A stretch of DNA of 64,000 nucleotides, taken from the NCBI RefSeq assembly GCF_002161055.1, contig NZ_NFLT01000005.1, forward strand, positions 181,994-245,993. Reading direction: 5' to 3'. The stretch comes from Tyzzerella sp. An114. GTDB lineage: Bacteria; Bacillota; Clostridia; Lachnospirales; Anaerotignaceae. The notes below the pieces were generated by a model. It searched no databases. It saw only the letters and a list, made by a program, of their open reading frames with translations, and had not been told where the DNA came from. Made by a program: the position numbers and the translations under genes. Positions 45,366 through 53,855 of this stretch are shown here, in pieces. Numbering within the stretch: position 1 is the first letter of the stretch; every line of letters starts with the position of its first letter.

Positions 45366-45398
45366 TATAAAAATATGATATTTATGATATTGAAAATA

Positions 45399-45428
45399 AA
45401 ACACCGGAAAATCCGGTGTTTTTTTAAT
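45399..45428. terminator. Bidirectional terminator between the CobO-like gene and dapB
   Basis: AACACCGGA and TCCGGTGTT form a perfect 9-bp stem with a 3-nt loop, flanked by A and T runs. Confidence 0.9.
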
Positions 45429-45429
45429 A

Positions 45430-46182
45430 TTATTCCATAACGTTTTTCATTGTATAAAATCCTGCTGGTTTTCCTGCAATATATTTTGCGGCCTTTACAG
45501 CACCAACAGCAAAAAGTTCCTTTGAATAGGCTGTATGACTTATTGTTATAACTTCATCACGACCGGCGAATATTACATCATGGTCTCCTACGATTGTACC
45601 GCCTCTGACAGCACTTATGCCTATTTCTTTCTGACTGCGTTTCTCACGAACTTGAGAGCGGTCAAATACATATTTGTATTCATTGTTAAACTCTTCGTTT
45701 ATAGCGTCTGCAAGAGCTATTGCTGTACCGCTTGGAGCATCTATTTTCTGATTGTGATGTTTTTCAACTATCTCAATGTCAAAACCTTCCTCAGCAAGAA
45801 CAGGAGCAAGCTCTTTTAAAACTTTCATAATAAGGTTTACACCTACTGACATATTAGCTGATTTAAGTATAGCTACGTGTTTTGAATATTCTAAAACTTT
45901 GTTGTTTAATTCTTCTGAAAGCCCTGTTGAGCAAAGTACAACAGGTATATTTTTTGATTTTGAATATTCAAGAAGGGCAGGAACAGCAGAAGCTGTTGAA
46001 AAGTCTATTATACAGTCAGCTTCTACATTACAATCATCTATATTTTTAAATACAGGATAACCCATTTCAACGTCTCTTGGGTCTATTCCGGCAACTATTT
46101 CACAGTTTTCATCGTTGGCAACTATTGATGAAACAACATGACCCATTTTTCCACCACAGCCGTGCATTATAATTTTAACCAA
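45430..46182 (-). CDS. dapB: 4-hydroxy-tetrahydrodipicolinate reductase
   Basis: DapB reduces the DapA product with NAD(P)H in the lysine/diaminopimelate pathway. The 250-residue protein has the N-terminal nucleotide-binding loop HGCGGKMG, the catalytic EKHHNQKIDAPSGTA block (two histidines and lysine) and a C-terminal GDHDVIFAG region. A TTG at 46182 is the preferred start, 9 nt after AGAGG; the in-frame GTG at 46191 falls inside the ribosome site. In spore formers this pathway also supplies dipicolinate. Confidence 0.94.
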   Translation of the reverse strand: MVKIIMHGCGGKMGHVVSSIVANDENCEIVAGIDPRDVEMGYPVFKNIDDCNVEADCIIDFSTASAVPALLEYSKSKNIPVVLCSTGLSEELNNKVLEYSKHVAILKSANMSVGVNLIMKVLKELAPVLAEEGFDIEIVEKHHNQKIDAPSGTAIALADAINEEFNNEYKYVFDRSQVREKRSQKEIGISAVRGGTIVGDHDVIFAGRDEVITISHTAYSKELFAVGAVKAAKYIAGKPAGFYTMKNVME

Positions 46183-46233
46183 TATAAACACCTCTTTATT
46201 AATAAAATTATTAAAATATAAAATATATTAAAA

Positions 46234-46261
46234 TTAAGGGCTGCCATGAGACAGCCCTAAT
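46234..46261 (-). terminator. Hairpin between dapA and dapB
   Basis: GGGCTG and CAGCCC (plus one A-T pair) enclose an 8-nt loop. On the minus strand the stem is followed by a loose T-rich tract, so it may partly terminate transcription or act as an mRNA end that protects asd-dapA. Confidence 0.55.
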
Positions 46262-46275
46262 ATATTTTTTGTCTA

Positions 46276-47160
46276 TTATTTAATTAAACCGTAATCTTTC
46301 ATAGCCTCTTTAAGTCTTTCAAAGTTTTTATCTTCCATTGAGCAGAGAGGCATTTTGCATTTTCCTGCATTAAATCCCATAAGGTTTACAGCAGCCTTTA
46401 TAGGGATAGGATTTGTCTCACAGAAAAGGGCATTAATAAGATTAAGTGTATCAAGTTGTAATTTAGTAGCTCTCTTTGAGTCTCCCTCAAGATAGCTCAT
46501 AACCATATCATGTGTATCTCTTGGAGCTACATTTGCAAGAACTGATATAACACCTTTTCCACCGAGAGAAAGGAGAGGAAGAACTTGGTCGTCATTTCCT
46601 GAATAAATATCAAAATCCGGTCCACAGAGAGCAGCTATTTCAGCAACCTGTGAAATATTTCCGCTAGCTTCTTTTATAGCTACTATGTTTTTAATTTTTG
46701 AAAGTTCATAACAAGTCTTTGGTGTGATGTTAAGACCTGTACGACTTGGTACATTATAAAGTATTATAGGAATGTTTATGCTTTCAGCAATCATTTTATA
46801 GTGCTCTATAAGTCCCTTCTGAGTTGTCTTGTTGTAGTATGGTGTAACGAGAAGTACAGCATCAGCACCAGCTTTTTCACAACCCTGTGCAAGTTCTATT
46901 GCATGAGCTGTGTGATTGCTTCCTGCTCCAGCGATAACAGGAATTCTCTTGTTTACTACTTCAACAGCGTAACGAACACAGTCAATCTGTTCTTCATCTG
47001 TAAGAGTTGAAGCTTCACCAGTTGTACCACATATAATGATAGCGTCTGTACCATTTTCAATCTGAAACTCAATAAGTTTTTTTAATTCAGGATAGTTGAT
47101 AGTTTCATCTTCGTTAAAAGGAGTGACAATAGCAACTCCTGAGCCTGTAAAAATAGACAT
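46276..47160 (-). CDS. dapA: 4-hydroxy-tetrahydrodipicolinate synthase
   Basis: DapA condenses pyruvate with aspartate semialdehyde. The 294-residue TIM-barrel protein shows GTTGEASTL, the YNVPSRTG block with the catalytic Tyr, and the Schiff-base lysine in IVAIKEASGN (about Lys162). It lies 22 bp after asd, with ribosome site TGGAGG, in the lysine-riboswitch operon. Confidence 0.97.
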   Translation of the reverse strand: MSIFTGSGVAIVTPFNEDETINYPELKKLIEFQIENGTDAIIICGTTGEASTLTDEEQIDCVRYAVEVVNKRIPVIAGAGSNHTAHAIELAQGCEKAGADAVLLVTPYYNKTTQKGLIEHYKMIAESINIPIILYNVPSRTGLNITPKTCYELSKIKNIVAIKEASGNISQVAEIAALCGPDFDIYSGNDDQVLPLLSLGGKGVISVLANVAPRDTHDMVMSYLEGDSKRATKLQLDTLNLINALFCETNPIPIKAAVNLMGFNAGKCKMPLCSMEDKNFERLKEAMKDYGLIK

Positions 47161-47182
47161 ATAAAAGCACCTCCAAAATTAA

Positions 47183-48178
47183 TTACTGCATTTTTGCAAT
47201 TATTTCCTGAGCAATCTGTACTGCGTTAGTAGCTGCACCTTTACGGATATTGTCTGCAACAACCCAAAGATTTACACCATTTTCAACACTTTCATCACGG
47301 CGAATTCTTCCAACATAAACTTCGTCATGACCTGCTGCATTTATTGCAAGAGGGTATACATTGTTTTCTGGGTCATCTTCAACAACAACACCAGGAGCAT
47401 TTTTAAGAACTTCAATAAGTTCATCTAATTCAAATGGATTTTCAAATTCAACATTTATTGATTCACTGTGACTGTCGAATACAGGAACACGTACTGTTGT
47501 TGCTGTAACTTTAAGGTCATCATGGTGAAGGATTTTTCTTGTTTCCCAAATCATTTTCATTTCTTCTTTTGTGTATCTGTTATCCATAAATACATCAATG
47601 TGTGGGAGGCAGTTGTTTGCTATTGGGTGAGGGAATTTCTTTGGAGCTTCTCCCTTAAGACCATTTTCAAGGTCTTTCCAACCAGCAACACCAGCACCAG
47701 AAACAGCCTGATATGTAGAGTAAACAACACGTTTGATTTTGTATTTGTCATCAAGTGGTTTTAATGCAACCATAGCCTGTATTGTTGAACAGTTAGGATT
47801 TGCAATTATACCTTTGTTCCATTCAATATCTTCTGGATTTACTTCAGGTACTACAAGAGGAACTTCTGGGTCCATTCTCCACTGAGCACTGTTGTCAATA
47901 ACAATACAACCATGTTCTGCTGCTATTGGAGCAAATTTTGCACTTGTTGAACCACCAGCAGAGAAAAGAGCAATATCAATTGGTTTGTCAAATGAATGCT
48001 CTGTAAGCTCTTCAACAACATATTCTTTTCCGTTAAATGTAAGAGTTGAACCTGCTGAACGAGCTGAAGCCATTACATAAAAATTTTCAATTGGAAGCTG
48101 TCTTTCCTCAAGAACTTTTAAGAAAGTTCTTCCTACCATACCTGTTGCACCTACTACTGCAAGATTTACTTTTTTCAT
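47183..48178 (-). CDS. asd: Aspartate-semialdehyde dehydrogenase
   Basis: Asd makes aspartate semialdehyde, the branch point to lysine, DAP, threonine and methionine. The 331-residue protein has the N-terminal GATGMVGRTFLKVLEER NADP site, the active-site cysteine in IIANPNCSTIQ (about Cys128) and the catalytic histidine region RVPVFDSHSES. It is the first gene downstream of the lysine riboswitch (48329-48499), so it should be shut off when lysine is plentiful. The ribosome site is TAGGAGTGA. Confidence 0.97.
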   Translation of the reverse strand: MKKVNLAVVGATGMVGRTFLKVLEERQLPIENFYVMASARSAGSTLTFNGKEYVVEELTEHSFDKPIDIALFSAGGSTSAKFAPIAAEHGCIVIDNSAQWRMDPEVPLVVPEVNPEDIEWNKGIIANPNCSTIQAMVALKPLDDKYKIKRVVYSTYQAVSGAGVAGWKDLENGLKGEAPKKFPHPIANNCLPHIDVFMDNRYTKEEMKMIWETRKILHHDDLKVTATTVRVPVFDSHSESINVEFENPFELDELIEVLKNAPGVVVEDDPENNVYPLAINAAGHDEVYVGRIRRDESVENGVNLWVVADNIRKGAATNAVQIAQEIIAKMQ

Positions 48179-48247
48179 AATAAATTTTCACTCCTATTAT
48201 AACATATTATTCTGTTACGATAAACACACCGCAAACTTTGATTTAAA

Positions 48248-48276
48248 ATAAAAAAAACCGACATAAACGCCGGTAT
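48248..48276 (-). terminator. Riboswitch-controlled terminator ahead of asd
   Basis: On the minus strand ACCGGC, loop GTTTAT and GTCGGT form a 6-bp stem (one G-U pair) followed by eight T residues. It lies between the lysine aptamer and the asd ribosome site and is the likely expression platform. Confidence 0.82.
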
Positions 48277-48328
48277 AATAATTGCCTTATCACAGATATA
48301 AACACTACGCTGTGTTAAAATAATCATT

Positions 48329-48499
48329 ATAGTAGCGCTCCACCAAAAATGATGACAGTTCATACAGATATTATCCATAAAAACCAGAAAGAATATTGTA
48401 AGGAATAATTCTAACTTCGGCATTGTCCCCTTTTCTTATTTATCATATGCACCTTACTGCATCAAAATAAGTACTTATGAAAAATGCACCTCTACTAAA
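48329..48499 (-). promoter_or_regulatory. Lysine riboswitch (L box) controlling asd-dapA-dapB
   Basis: Reading the minus strand, the conserved L-box blocks occur in order: TAGTAGAGGTGCA (48497-48485), AAGTACTTA, AAGGTGCATATGATAAATAA, AAAGGGGACAATGCCGAAG, TTCTGG, then ACTGTCATC, GGTGGAGCGCTACTA (ending near 48329). The outer TAGTAG and CTACTA close stem P1. A promoter lies just upstream and a terminator follows before asd. Lysine binding should favour termination. Confidence 0.9.
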
Positions 48500-48519
48500 A
48501 AATTATGTTTTGTTTGTAT

Positions 48520-48548
48520 ATCGTAACACTAAATTAAGTGTGTGTCAA
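48520..48548 (-). promoter_or_regulatory. Sigma-A promoter of the lysine riboswitch operon
   Basis: On the minus strand: perfect TTGACA, a 17-nt spacer and TACGAT. It is placed about 20 bp upstream of the aptamer, which fits a short lead into P1. Confidence 0.7.
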
Positions 48549-48593
48549 ATGCTTTTATCAAATTTTATGTATATAAATGCATTTTTATTACAT

Positions 48594-48623
48594 GCATATA
48601 ATTTTGATAAAAAAATCATAATA
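48594..48623 (+). promoter_or_regulatory. Sigma-G-like promoter of the SASP gene
   Basis: GCATA (48594-48598), an 18-nt spacer and CATAATA (48617-48623) fit the forespore sigma-G pattern GHATR-N18-CATWHTA. It lies about 68 bp before an SASP gene, the classic sigma-G target. Confidence 0.55.
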
Positions 48624-48690
48624 ATAATGTTATTTTGGACAGAATTTTGAAACCCAAAAAATAATATGCACAATTTAAGGAGGTTTTTTT

Positions 48691-48873
48691 GTGGGTGAAA
48701 TTAAGCAAAAATACAAAAGTCTGTGTGAAGCGGACAGAATGAAATATGAAGCTGCTGAAGAATTGGGACTTATTGATAAGGTTATGGAAGTTGGTTGGAA
48801 AGGTCTTACAAGCTGTGAGAGTGGAAAAATAGGAGGTATTGTAAGCAGTAAAAAAAGGAAAAACAAAAAATAA
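48691..48873 (+). CDS. Small acid-soluble spore protein, alpha/beta type (divergent)
   Basis: Alpha/beta SASPs coat spore DNA and protect it from UV and heat. The 60-residue protein contains the first SASP helix MKYEAAEELGLIDKV and the second-half pattern GWKGLTSCESGKIGG, which parallels the GW-LT-ESG-IGG block of clostridial SASPs, with a basic tail. It is smaller and more lysine-rich than the Bacillus proteins. The GTG start at 48691 follows AAGGAGG by 8 nt. A sigma-G-like promoter lies upstream. Confidence 0.85.
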   Translation: MGEIKQKYKSLCEADRMKYEAAEELGLIDKVMEVGWKGLTSCESGKIGGIVSSKKRKNKK

Positions 48874-48953
48874 TGGTTATAATGTTGTAATATATTGTTA
48901 TATTATGTATAATTATAAGGTTAATAGATAATATTGTTATAAGGAGAATTTTT

Positions 48954-49730
48954 ATGGGTGTTTATGAGAGCTTTGCGTCTGTATATGACACTTTCATGGG
49001 TGAAACTGACTATGATGGTTGGGTTTCTTATATAGAAAAAATATGGGAAAGAGAAAATCTTTCCCCTGAAATAGTTCTTGACCTTGGTTGTGGGACAGGA
49101 AATGTAACTGAAAGACTGGCTAAAAAGGGCTATGATATGATAGGAATTGACCTTTCTGAAGATATGCTTGCTAAAGCTAGAGATAAGGCTTATGAAGAAA
49201 ACCTTGATATACTCTATCTTTGTCAAGATATGAGAGAATTTGAACTTTATGGCACAGTAAACTGTATATTAAGCCTTTTTGACAGTTTAAATTATATAAC
49301 TGACGAAGATGACCTTTTAAAAGTTTTTAAACTTGTAAATAACTATCTTCACCCTAAGGGACTTTTTATATTTGATATGAACACAGAATATAAGTTTAAA
49401 AATATATATGCAGACAATACTTATGCTGAAACAACTGAAAATGCTGCTTATATATGGGAAAACTTTTATGACGAAGAAGAAAAAATTAATGAGTATTATA
49501 TGAATTTTTTCATAGAAGACGAGGAAACAGGTACATATGAGAGATTTGAAGAATGTCACTATGAAAAAGCATATAGTATTGACATAATTAAAAATCTTAT
49601 AGAAGAAAGTGGTATGCAGTTTGTAGCTGTATATGATGCCTATACTTTTGAACCTGCAAGAGAAGATAGTGAAAGAATATTTGTTGTTGCAAGAGAAATT
49701 ACAAAATGTGAAAATCAGGAGGAAAAATAA
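48954..49730 (+). CDS. Class I SAM-dependent methyltransferase, substrate unknown
   Basis: The 258-residue protein has SAM motif I VLDLGCGTGNVTERLAKKG (about 40-58), the acidic motif II end in IGIDLSEDML, and NCILSLFDSLNYI as motif IV. The remainder resembles the YqeM-like/Methyltransf_25 group found next to hslO or the gerC region in Clostridia. The substrate cannot be told from sequence. Its stop codon overlaps the ATG of hslO by one base, so they are coupled. The ribosome site is AAGGAG. Confidence 0.85.
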   Translation: MGVYESFASVYDTFMGETDYDGWVSYIEKIWERENLSPEIVLDLGCGTGNVTERLAKKGYDMIGIDLSEDMLAKARDKAYEENLDILYLCQDMREFELYGTVNCILSLFDSLNYITDEDDLLKVFKLVNNYLHPKGLFIFDMNTEYKFKNIYADNTYAETTENAAYIWENFYDEEEKINEYYMNFFIEDEETGTYERFEECHYEKAYSIDIIKNLIEESGMQFVAVYDAYTFEPAREDSERIFVVAREITKCENQEEK

Positions 49731-50608
49731 TGGAAGATTATATTATAAGAGCAACGGCAGCAGATGGAGCAATAAGAGCTTTTGCTGTTACTTCTAAAAA
49801 TACTGTTGAGACTGCAAGAAGTCTTCATAATACATCACCTGTTGCCACAGCAGCATTAGGAAGACTTTTAAGTGCTGCCGCTATGATGGGTATAATGCTT
49901 AAAGGTGAAAAAGACCTTCTTACACTTCAGATAAGAGGAGATGGACCTTTACAGGGTATTGTTGTATCAGCAGATAGTGAGGCTAATGTTAAGGGATATG
50001 TTTTCAATCCTTATGTTGAAGTACCGGATAAATATGAGGGAAAACTTGATGTTTCAAAGGCAATAGGAAATGGAAATATAAGTGTTATAAAAGATATAGG
50101 ACTTAAAGAGCCGTATTGTGGACAGATTGAACTTGTTTCAGGAGAAATTGCTGAAGATTTAACTTACTATTTTGCAAAGAGTGAACAGACACCTTCTGCT
50201 GTTGGTTTAGGTGTTCTTATTGACAGAGATACAACAGTTATGGCTTCTGGAGGTTTTATAATACAGCTTATGCCTGATGCTGATGACGAGATAGCAGAAA
50301 AACTTGAAGAAAAAATAAACAGAACTCCTTATGTAACAACATTACTTGATATGGGTTATACACCAGAAGATATATTAAAACTTATTTTAGGAGATTTTAA
50401 TCTTGAAATAAATGAAAAGAAAGAAATGAGATTTTATTGTAATTGTTCAAGAAGTAGAGTTGAAAAAGCTCTTATAAGTCTTGGAAAAGATGAACTTACA
50501 AAAATTATAGAAGAAGATAAAAAAGCACAGCTTCACTGTCATTTCTGTAATAAAGAGTATAATTTTAATGAAGATGAGCTTAGAGAAATACTTAAAAGTG
50601 CACTTTAA
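49730..50608 (+). CDS. hslO: Redox-regulated chaperone Hsp33
   Basis: Hsp33 is a holdase activated when oxidation releases its zinc. The 292-residue protein begins YIIRATAADGAIRAFAVTSKNTVETAR, carries LKGEKDLLTLQIRGDGPLQGIV, and has the C-terminal zinc centre CNCSRSRVEKAL with CHFC (CxC and CxxC, about 236-270). Length is normal. It is coupled to the methyltransferase gene and followed by a Nudix gene. Confidence 0.97.
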   Translation: MEDYIIRATAADGAIRAFAVTSKNTVETARSLHNTSPVATAALGRLLSAAAMMGIMLKGEKDLLTLQIRGDGPLQGIVVSADSEANVKGYVFNPYVEVPDKYEGKLDVSKAIGNGNISVIKDIGLKEPYCGQIELVSGEIAEDLTYYFAKSEQTPSAVGLGVLIDRDTTVMASGGFIIQLMPDADDEIAEKLEEKINRTPYVTTLLDMGYTPEDILKLILGDFNLEINEKKEMRFYCNCSRSRVEKALISLGKDELTKIIEEDKKAQLHCHFCNKEYNFNEDELREILKSAL

Positions 50609-50652
50609 ATTATAACTTTTAAATTTTTTATGGATAATAAGGGGGTGAGGTC

Positions 50653-51072
50653 ATAAAAAGAGATTTTGCTGTTGCTGTAAAGGCAATAATAGTAAATAAA
50701 GATAAGGTTCTTCTTCTTCATCGCTCAAAAAAAGAAATGGAGAGCAGTTATATAAACAGAAGAGAACCTTGGGATTTGCCCGGCGGAGGGTTGCGTTTTT
50801 TTGAAAATTGTCCCAATGGTCTTTTAAGAGAGATAGAAGAAGAAACAGGTATAATTGCAAAGATAATTGAACCTTTTAATGTGTATGATGTTATAAAGTC
50901 TAATATACATCTTACAATAATTACTTATATTTGTGAATGTGATACATATAATGTATATCTTAGTAGTGAACATGATGCTTTTTACTGGCTCACCCTTGAT
51001 GAGGTCAGAAACAGCAATATTCCAAAATGGCTTAAAAGAGAATTTGAAGCTGCACTTAAGAAATTAAAATAA
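50653..51072 (+). CDS. Nudix hydrolase, probable AUA start codon
   Basis: Nudix enzymes hydrolyse nucleoside diphosphates linked to another moiety. The protein has a complete Nudix box from GGLRFFENCPNGLL to REIEEETGI (pattern Gx5Ex7REUxEExGU). The first in-frame ATG (50737) would remove the N-terminal beta strands KRDFAVAVKAIIVNKDKVLLL, which are clearly coding and typical of the family. An in-frame stop at 50638 leaves no ATG, GTG or TTG upstream. ATA at 50653 lies just after GGGGGTGAGG and gives the usual family N-terminus, 139 residues in all. Alternatively one missing G in the G5 run at 50641-50645 would join the frame to an ATG at 50630. Confidence 0.8.
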   Translation: MKRDFAVAVKAIIVNKDKVLLLHRSKKEMESSYINRREPWDLPGGGLRFFENCPNGLLREIEEETGIIAKIIEPFNVYDVIKSNIHLTIITYICECDTYNVYLSSEHDAFYWLTLDEVRNSNIPKWLKREFEAALKKLK

Positions 51073-51076
51073 AAAA

Positions 51077-51120
51077 GAGAATATTTAAGGTTTTTTATCC
51101 TTAAATATTCTCTCTTTTTT
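51077..51120. terminator. Bidirectional terminator between the Nudix and HAD genes
   Basis: GAGAATATTTAAGG and CCTTAAATATTCTC form a perfect 14-bp stem with an 8-nt loop, with A and T runs outside. Confidence 0.92.
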
Positions 51121-51126
51121 ATATTT

Positions 51127-51939
51127 TTATATAAGATTATAATGAATAAGCCCTTTTGTTATTCCTTCGTTTTTAACAGTATCTGTGTAGTAATCACCAA
51201 CACCCTCTAATATATGGTCATATTTACCCATAACTATTCCATTTCCTACACATTCTATCATTTCTTTATCATTGGCACCATCGCCAAAAGCATAAGTGTC
51301 TTTTATATCAAATCCACAATATTCAACTACTGCTTTTATTCCAACAGCCTTTGAAAAATGTTTTTTTGCAATGTCAAGACTGTATTCATGAAGTTGTCTG
51401 AATGTAGTTAATTTTTCTCCAAACTCTTTATAAAACAATTTTGTTGTTTCTTCCATTTTTTCTTTATCCTTTTCAAATATGAAAACCATTTTGTTTGTAT
51501 CTTTTATTTCATTTAAGTTATTGTAGTCTAAAGATACAAAGCTTTCTTCTGGAACATTGAAAAGTTTTATAGGTTCATATATTCTTTCAGGGTGTATATC
51601 TCCAACATAACATAAATTTGTTGTTTCACAATAATATGTTATATTGTGTTTTTTACAAAATTCAAATATTTTTAATGTGTCTTCAAAATCAAAAGGGCTG
51701 TTGAAAACTATTTTATCATTTATTCTTGCACAAGCCCCATTTGAATTTATATAACAATCGAATTTGAAATCTATTTTAGGAAGCTGACAGAAAGGTCTTC
51801 CAGAACATATAGCTACCATATATCCATTTGATTTAAGTTTTTGGAATGATTCAAGAGTTTTTTGTGTTGGTTTTGAAATTTTATCACTCTCGTCTACCAT
51901 AGTACCATCATAATCAAAGAAAACTACCCCTTTATACAT
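51127..51939 (-). CDS. HAD-superfamily (Cof-type) sugar/nucleotide phosphatase
   Basis: Cof-type HAD proteins dephosphorylate sugar phosphates, FMN or PLP with broad specificity. The 270-residue protein has motif I FFDYDGTMVDE (nucleophile and acid/base Asp at about 9 and 11), motif II in AICSGRP, a C2B cap (about 85-190) and motif IV AFGDGANDKEM near residue 220. The ribosome site is AAGGAGG. It is monocistronic and shares a terminator with the Nudix gene. Confidence 0.9.
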   Translation of the reverse strand: MYKGVVFFDYDGTMVDESDKISKPTQKTLESFQKLKSNGYMVAICSGRPFCQLPKIDFKFDCYINSNGACARINDKIVFNSPFDFEDTLKIFEFCKKHNITYYCETTNLCYVGDIHPERIYEPIKLFNVPEESFVSLDYNNLNEIKDTNKMVFIFEKDKEKMEETTKLFYKEFGEKLTTFRQLHEYSLDIAKKHFSKAVGIKAVVEYCGFDIKDTYAFGDGANDKEMIECVGNGIVMGKYDHILEGVGDYYTDTVKNEGITKGLIHYNLI

Positions 51940-52158
51940 TTACAGTTTGTCCTCCTTATATATTTATTACTTAAAAATTATAACATAATAAATATATATT
52001 TATAAACAAATGGGGAAATAGATTATATTATATATAATTTTATAGTATATGTGTATTTCTTATTTTAGTTTTATTAATTTTCAAACTTTAATAATAATAT
52101 TTGTACTAAAATTTATTATATTTCGATATAAAAATATAAAAAATACAAAAATAATTAA

Positions 52159-53301
52159 TTATATAAAATCAGGAAGATGAAGGAAATTTATTGTGTTTAT
52201 GAAATTAGCTCCATAGAGTACTGATTTTTTATTAAATTTTGAGAGTTTTATTTCACATGATGAGTGACTGTTAGAGCGAACAGTAGCTTCAATTTTGTCA
52301 ATAATCTCTGGGAAAGTTTCTGTAAATATACTATTTATAACTATAACCTCAGGGTCAAAAAGATTTATAACATTTATTATTCCAGCAGATATGTATTTTA
52401 TAAAGTTATCTATTGCTTTACAAGTATCAAAATCTTCATGTTTATATAATGATGAAAAAAGTTCATAGGATATGTTAGGAGTGTTTTTTAGCATTGAAAT
52501 TTCATTTAATACAGATGTCTCAGATGCATAGCACTCAAGACAACCTTTGTTTCCACATACACAAGGTTTTCCCTCAGATTGAACTGTTATATGTCCGAAA
52601 TTACCTGCTATACCATTGTTTCCTGTATAAAGTTTGCCCCCAAGTATAATACCCATACCAACGTTTGGACGAATATATATTGATACAACATTCATTTTAT
52701 GTACAGAGAATACATTTTCACCAACAGCAGAGAGATTTGCTGTATTACAAACATAAACAGGCACATTATATATTTCTTTAAGACTTTCTGCTATATTTTC
52801 CGGTGGTCTAACATTGTTATATGCTGGTGCAAAAATAACTTTATTATCTTTTACAACACCATGGAATGAAAGTGTTATACCTACTATATTGTATGGTGTT
52901 TCTGGAATTTCAGGAAGTATAGAGTCAAGACATTCTTTTATCTCTTTTACATAGTTTGTATATCCGTTGGCATAATCAAAAGATTTGTATATTATTGGTT
53001 TTCCTAATAGGTCACAGACCATTATATCTATATATTTTGGTGAAACCTCTATACCAACTGATGAACCTGCATTTCCGTTAAATACAAGCATTGTAGGTTT
53101 TCTTCCTATTGAAGTTTTTCTGTTTCCTGTTTCAATTATAAAGTTTTCGTTTATAAGTTCTTGAACTATTGATGATATTGTTGCTTTTGTAAGACCAAGA
53201 ACTTTTGACAAATCTGCTCTTGATATTGAAGAATTTTTAATAACTGTTTTTATTACAAGATTTTTATTTATATTTCTTATTAGTTCCTTACTTCCAATCA
53301 T
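52159..53301 (-). CDS. ROK-family transcriptional regulator (NagC/Xyl repressor type)
   Basis: ROK regulators bind sugars or sugar phosphates through an inactive kinase-like domain. The 380-residue protein has an N-terminal winged helix (about 10-65; SRADLSKVLGLTKATISSIV), then the ROK domain with GIEVSPKYIDIMVCDLLG, the signature GNNGIAGNFGHITVQSEG (about 225-242) and the zinc-binding CVCGNKGCLECYA. No sugar operon adjoins it, so the target is unknown; its upstream 554-bp region may contain its own operator. The ribosome site is AGGAGG. Confidence 0.9.
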   Translation of the reverse strand: MIGSKELIRNINKNLVIKTVIKNSSISRADLSKVLGLTKATISSIVQELINENFIIETGNRKTSIGRKPTMLVFNGNAGSSVGIEVSPKYIDIMVCDLLGKPIIYKSFDYANGYTNYVKEIKECLDSILPEIPETPYNIVGITLSFHGVVKDNKVIFAPAYNNVRPPENIAESLKEIYNVPVYVCNTANLSAVGENVFSVHKMNVVSIYIRPNVGMGIILGGKLYTGNNGIAGNFGHITVQSEGKPCVCGNKGCLECYASETSVLNEISMLKNTPNISYELFSSLYKHEDFDTCKAIDNFIKYISAGIINVINLFDPEVIVINSIFTETFPEIIDKIEATVRSNSHSSCEIKLSKFNKKSVLYGANFINTINFLHLPDFI

Positions 53302-53855
53302 ATATTTTACCTCCTGATTATAAATAAATTTTATAAATCATATTAATAATACCATATATAAATGTAAATAAAAATATAATAAATTATATTTTGAATTGTA
53401 TATACAAAATTTTATGTCTATTTAATTGTGAATTTTTACACATATTAATCTGTTTAAGTGGAGAATTTTTGTATAGATAAAACGATTTGTACTATAAATT
53501 TTGTGATTATATAATTTAATTAATATAATACATATTTAATTCGTACTGAATTATATAAAAATAATATATTTGTTTTTTATAATTTTTACAATAAAGTATA
53601 AATGCTTATAGTCAAATTGCAAAATGATAGATAAAGTATACCTTGACAAATATTTTGCCGTAATTTATTATTGAGATTAATTGAGACAGGTATTATTTAT
53701 AAAATTTTAAATAATTATCAAACTTAAATACATAAAAAAACGTATTTATAGATACATTATGTTATTTCTTTAACAATATATTAATCTTAGGACTTATATT
53801 AGTCGTTAGATTGGTTATTATATAAAAATAAAGTATGTAAGAGAGGTGATTGGAA
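53302..53855. other. Divergent promoter region between the ROK gene and the V-ATPase operon
   Basis: This is 554 bp of highly AT-rich DNA without a convincing gene. It holds the V-ATPase promoter at 53643-53671 and, in its leader, an imperfect 12-bp hairpin at 53783-53812 (AATCTTAGGACT with AGTCGTTAGATT, two mismatches, 6-nt loop). About 330 bp next to the ROK gene contain nothing else I could recognise. Confidence 0.5.
53643..53671 (+). promoter_or_regulatory. Sigma-A promoter of the V-ATPase operon
   Basis: Perfect TTGACA (53643-53648), a 17-nt spacer and TATTAT (53666-53671). The leader to ntpF would be about 178 nt. Confidence 0.65.
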
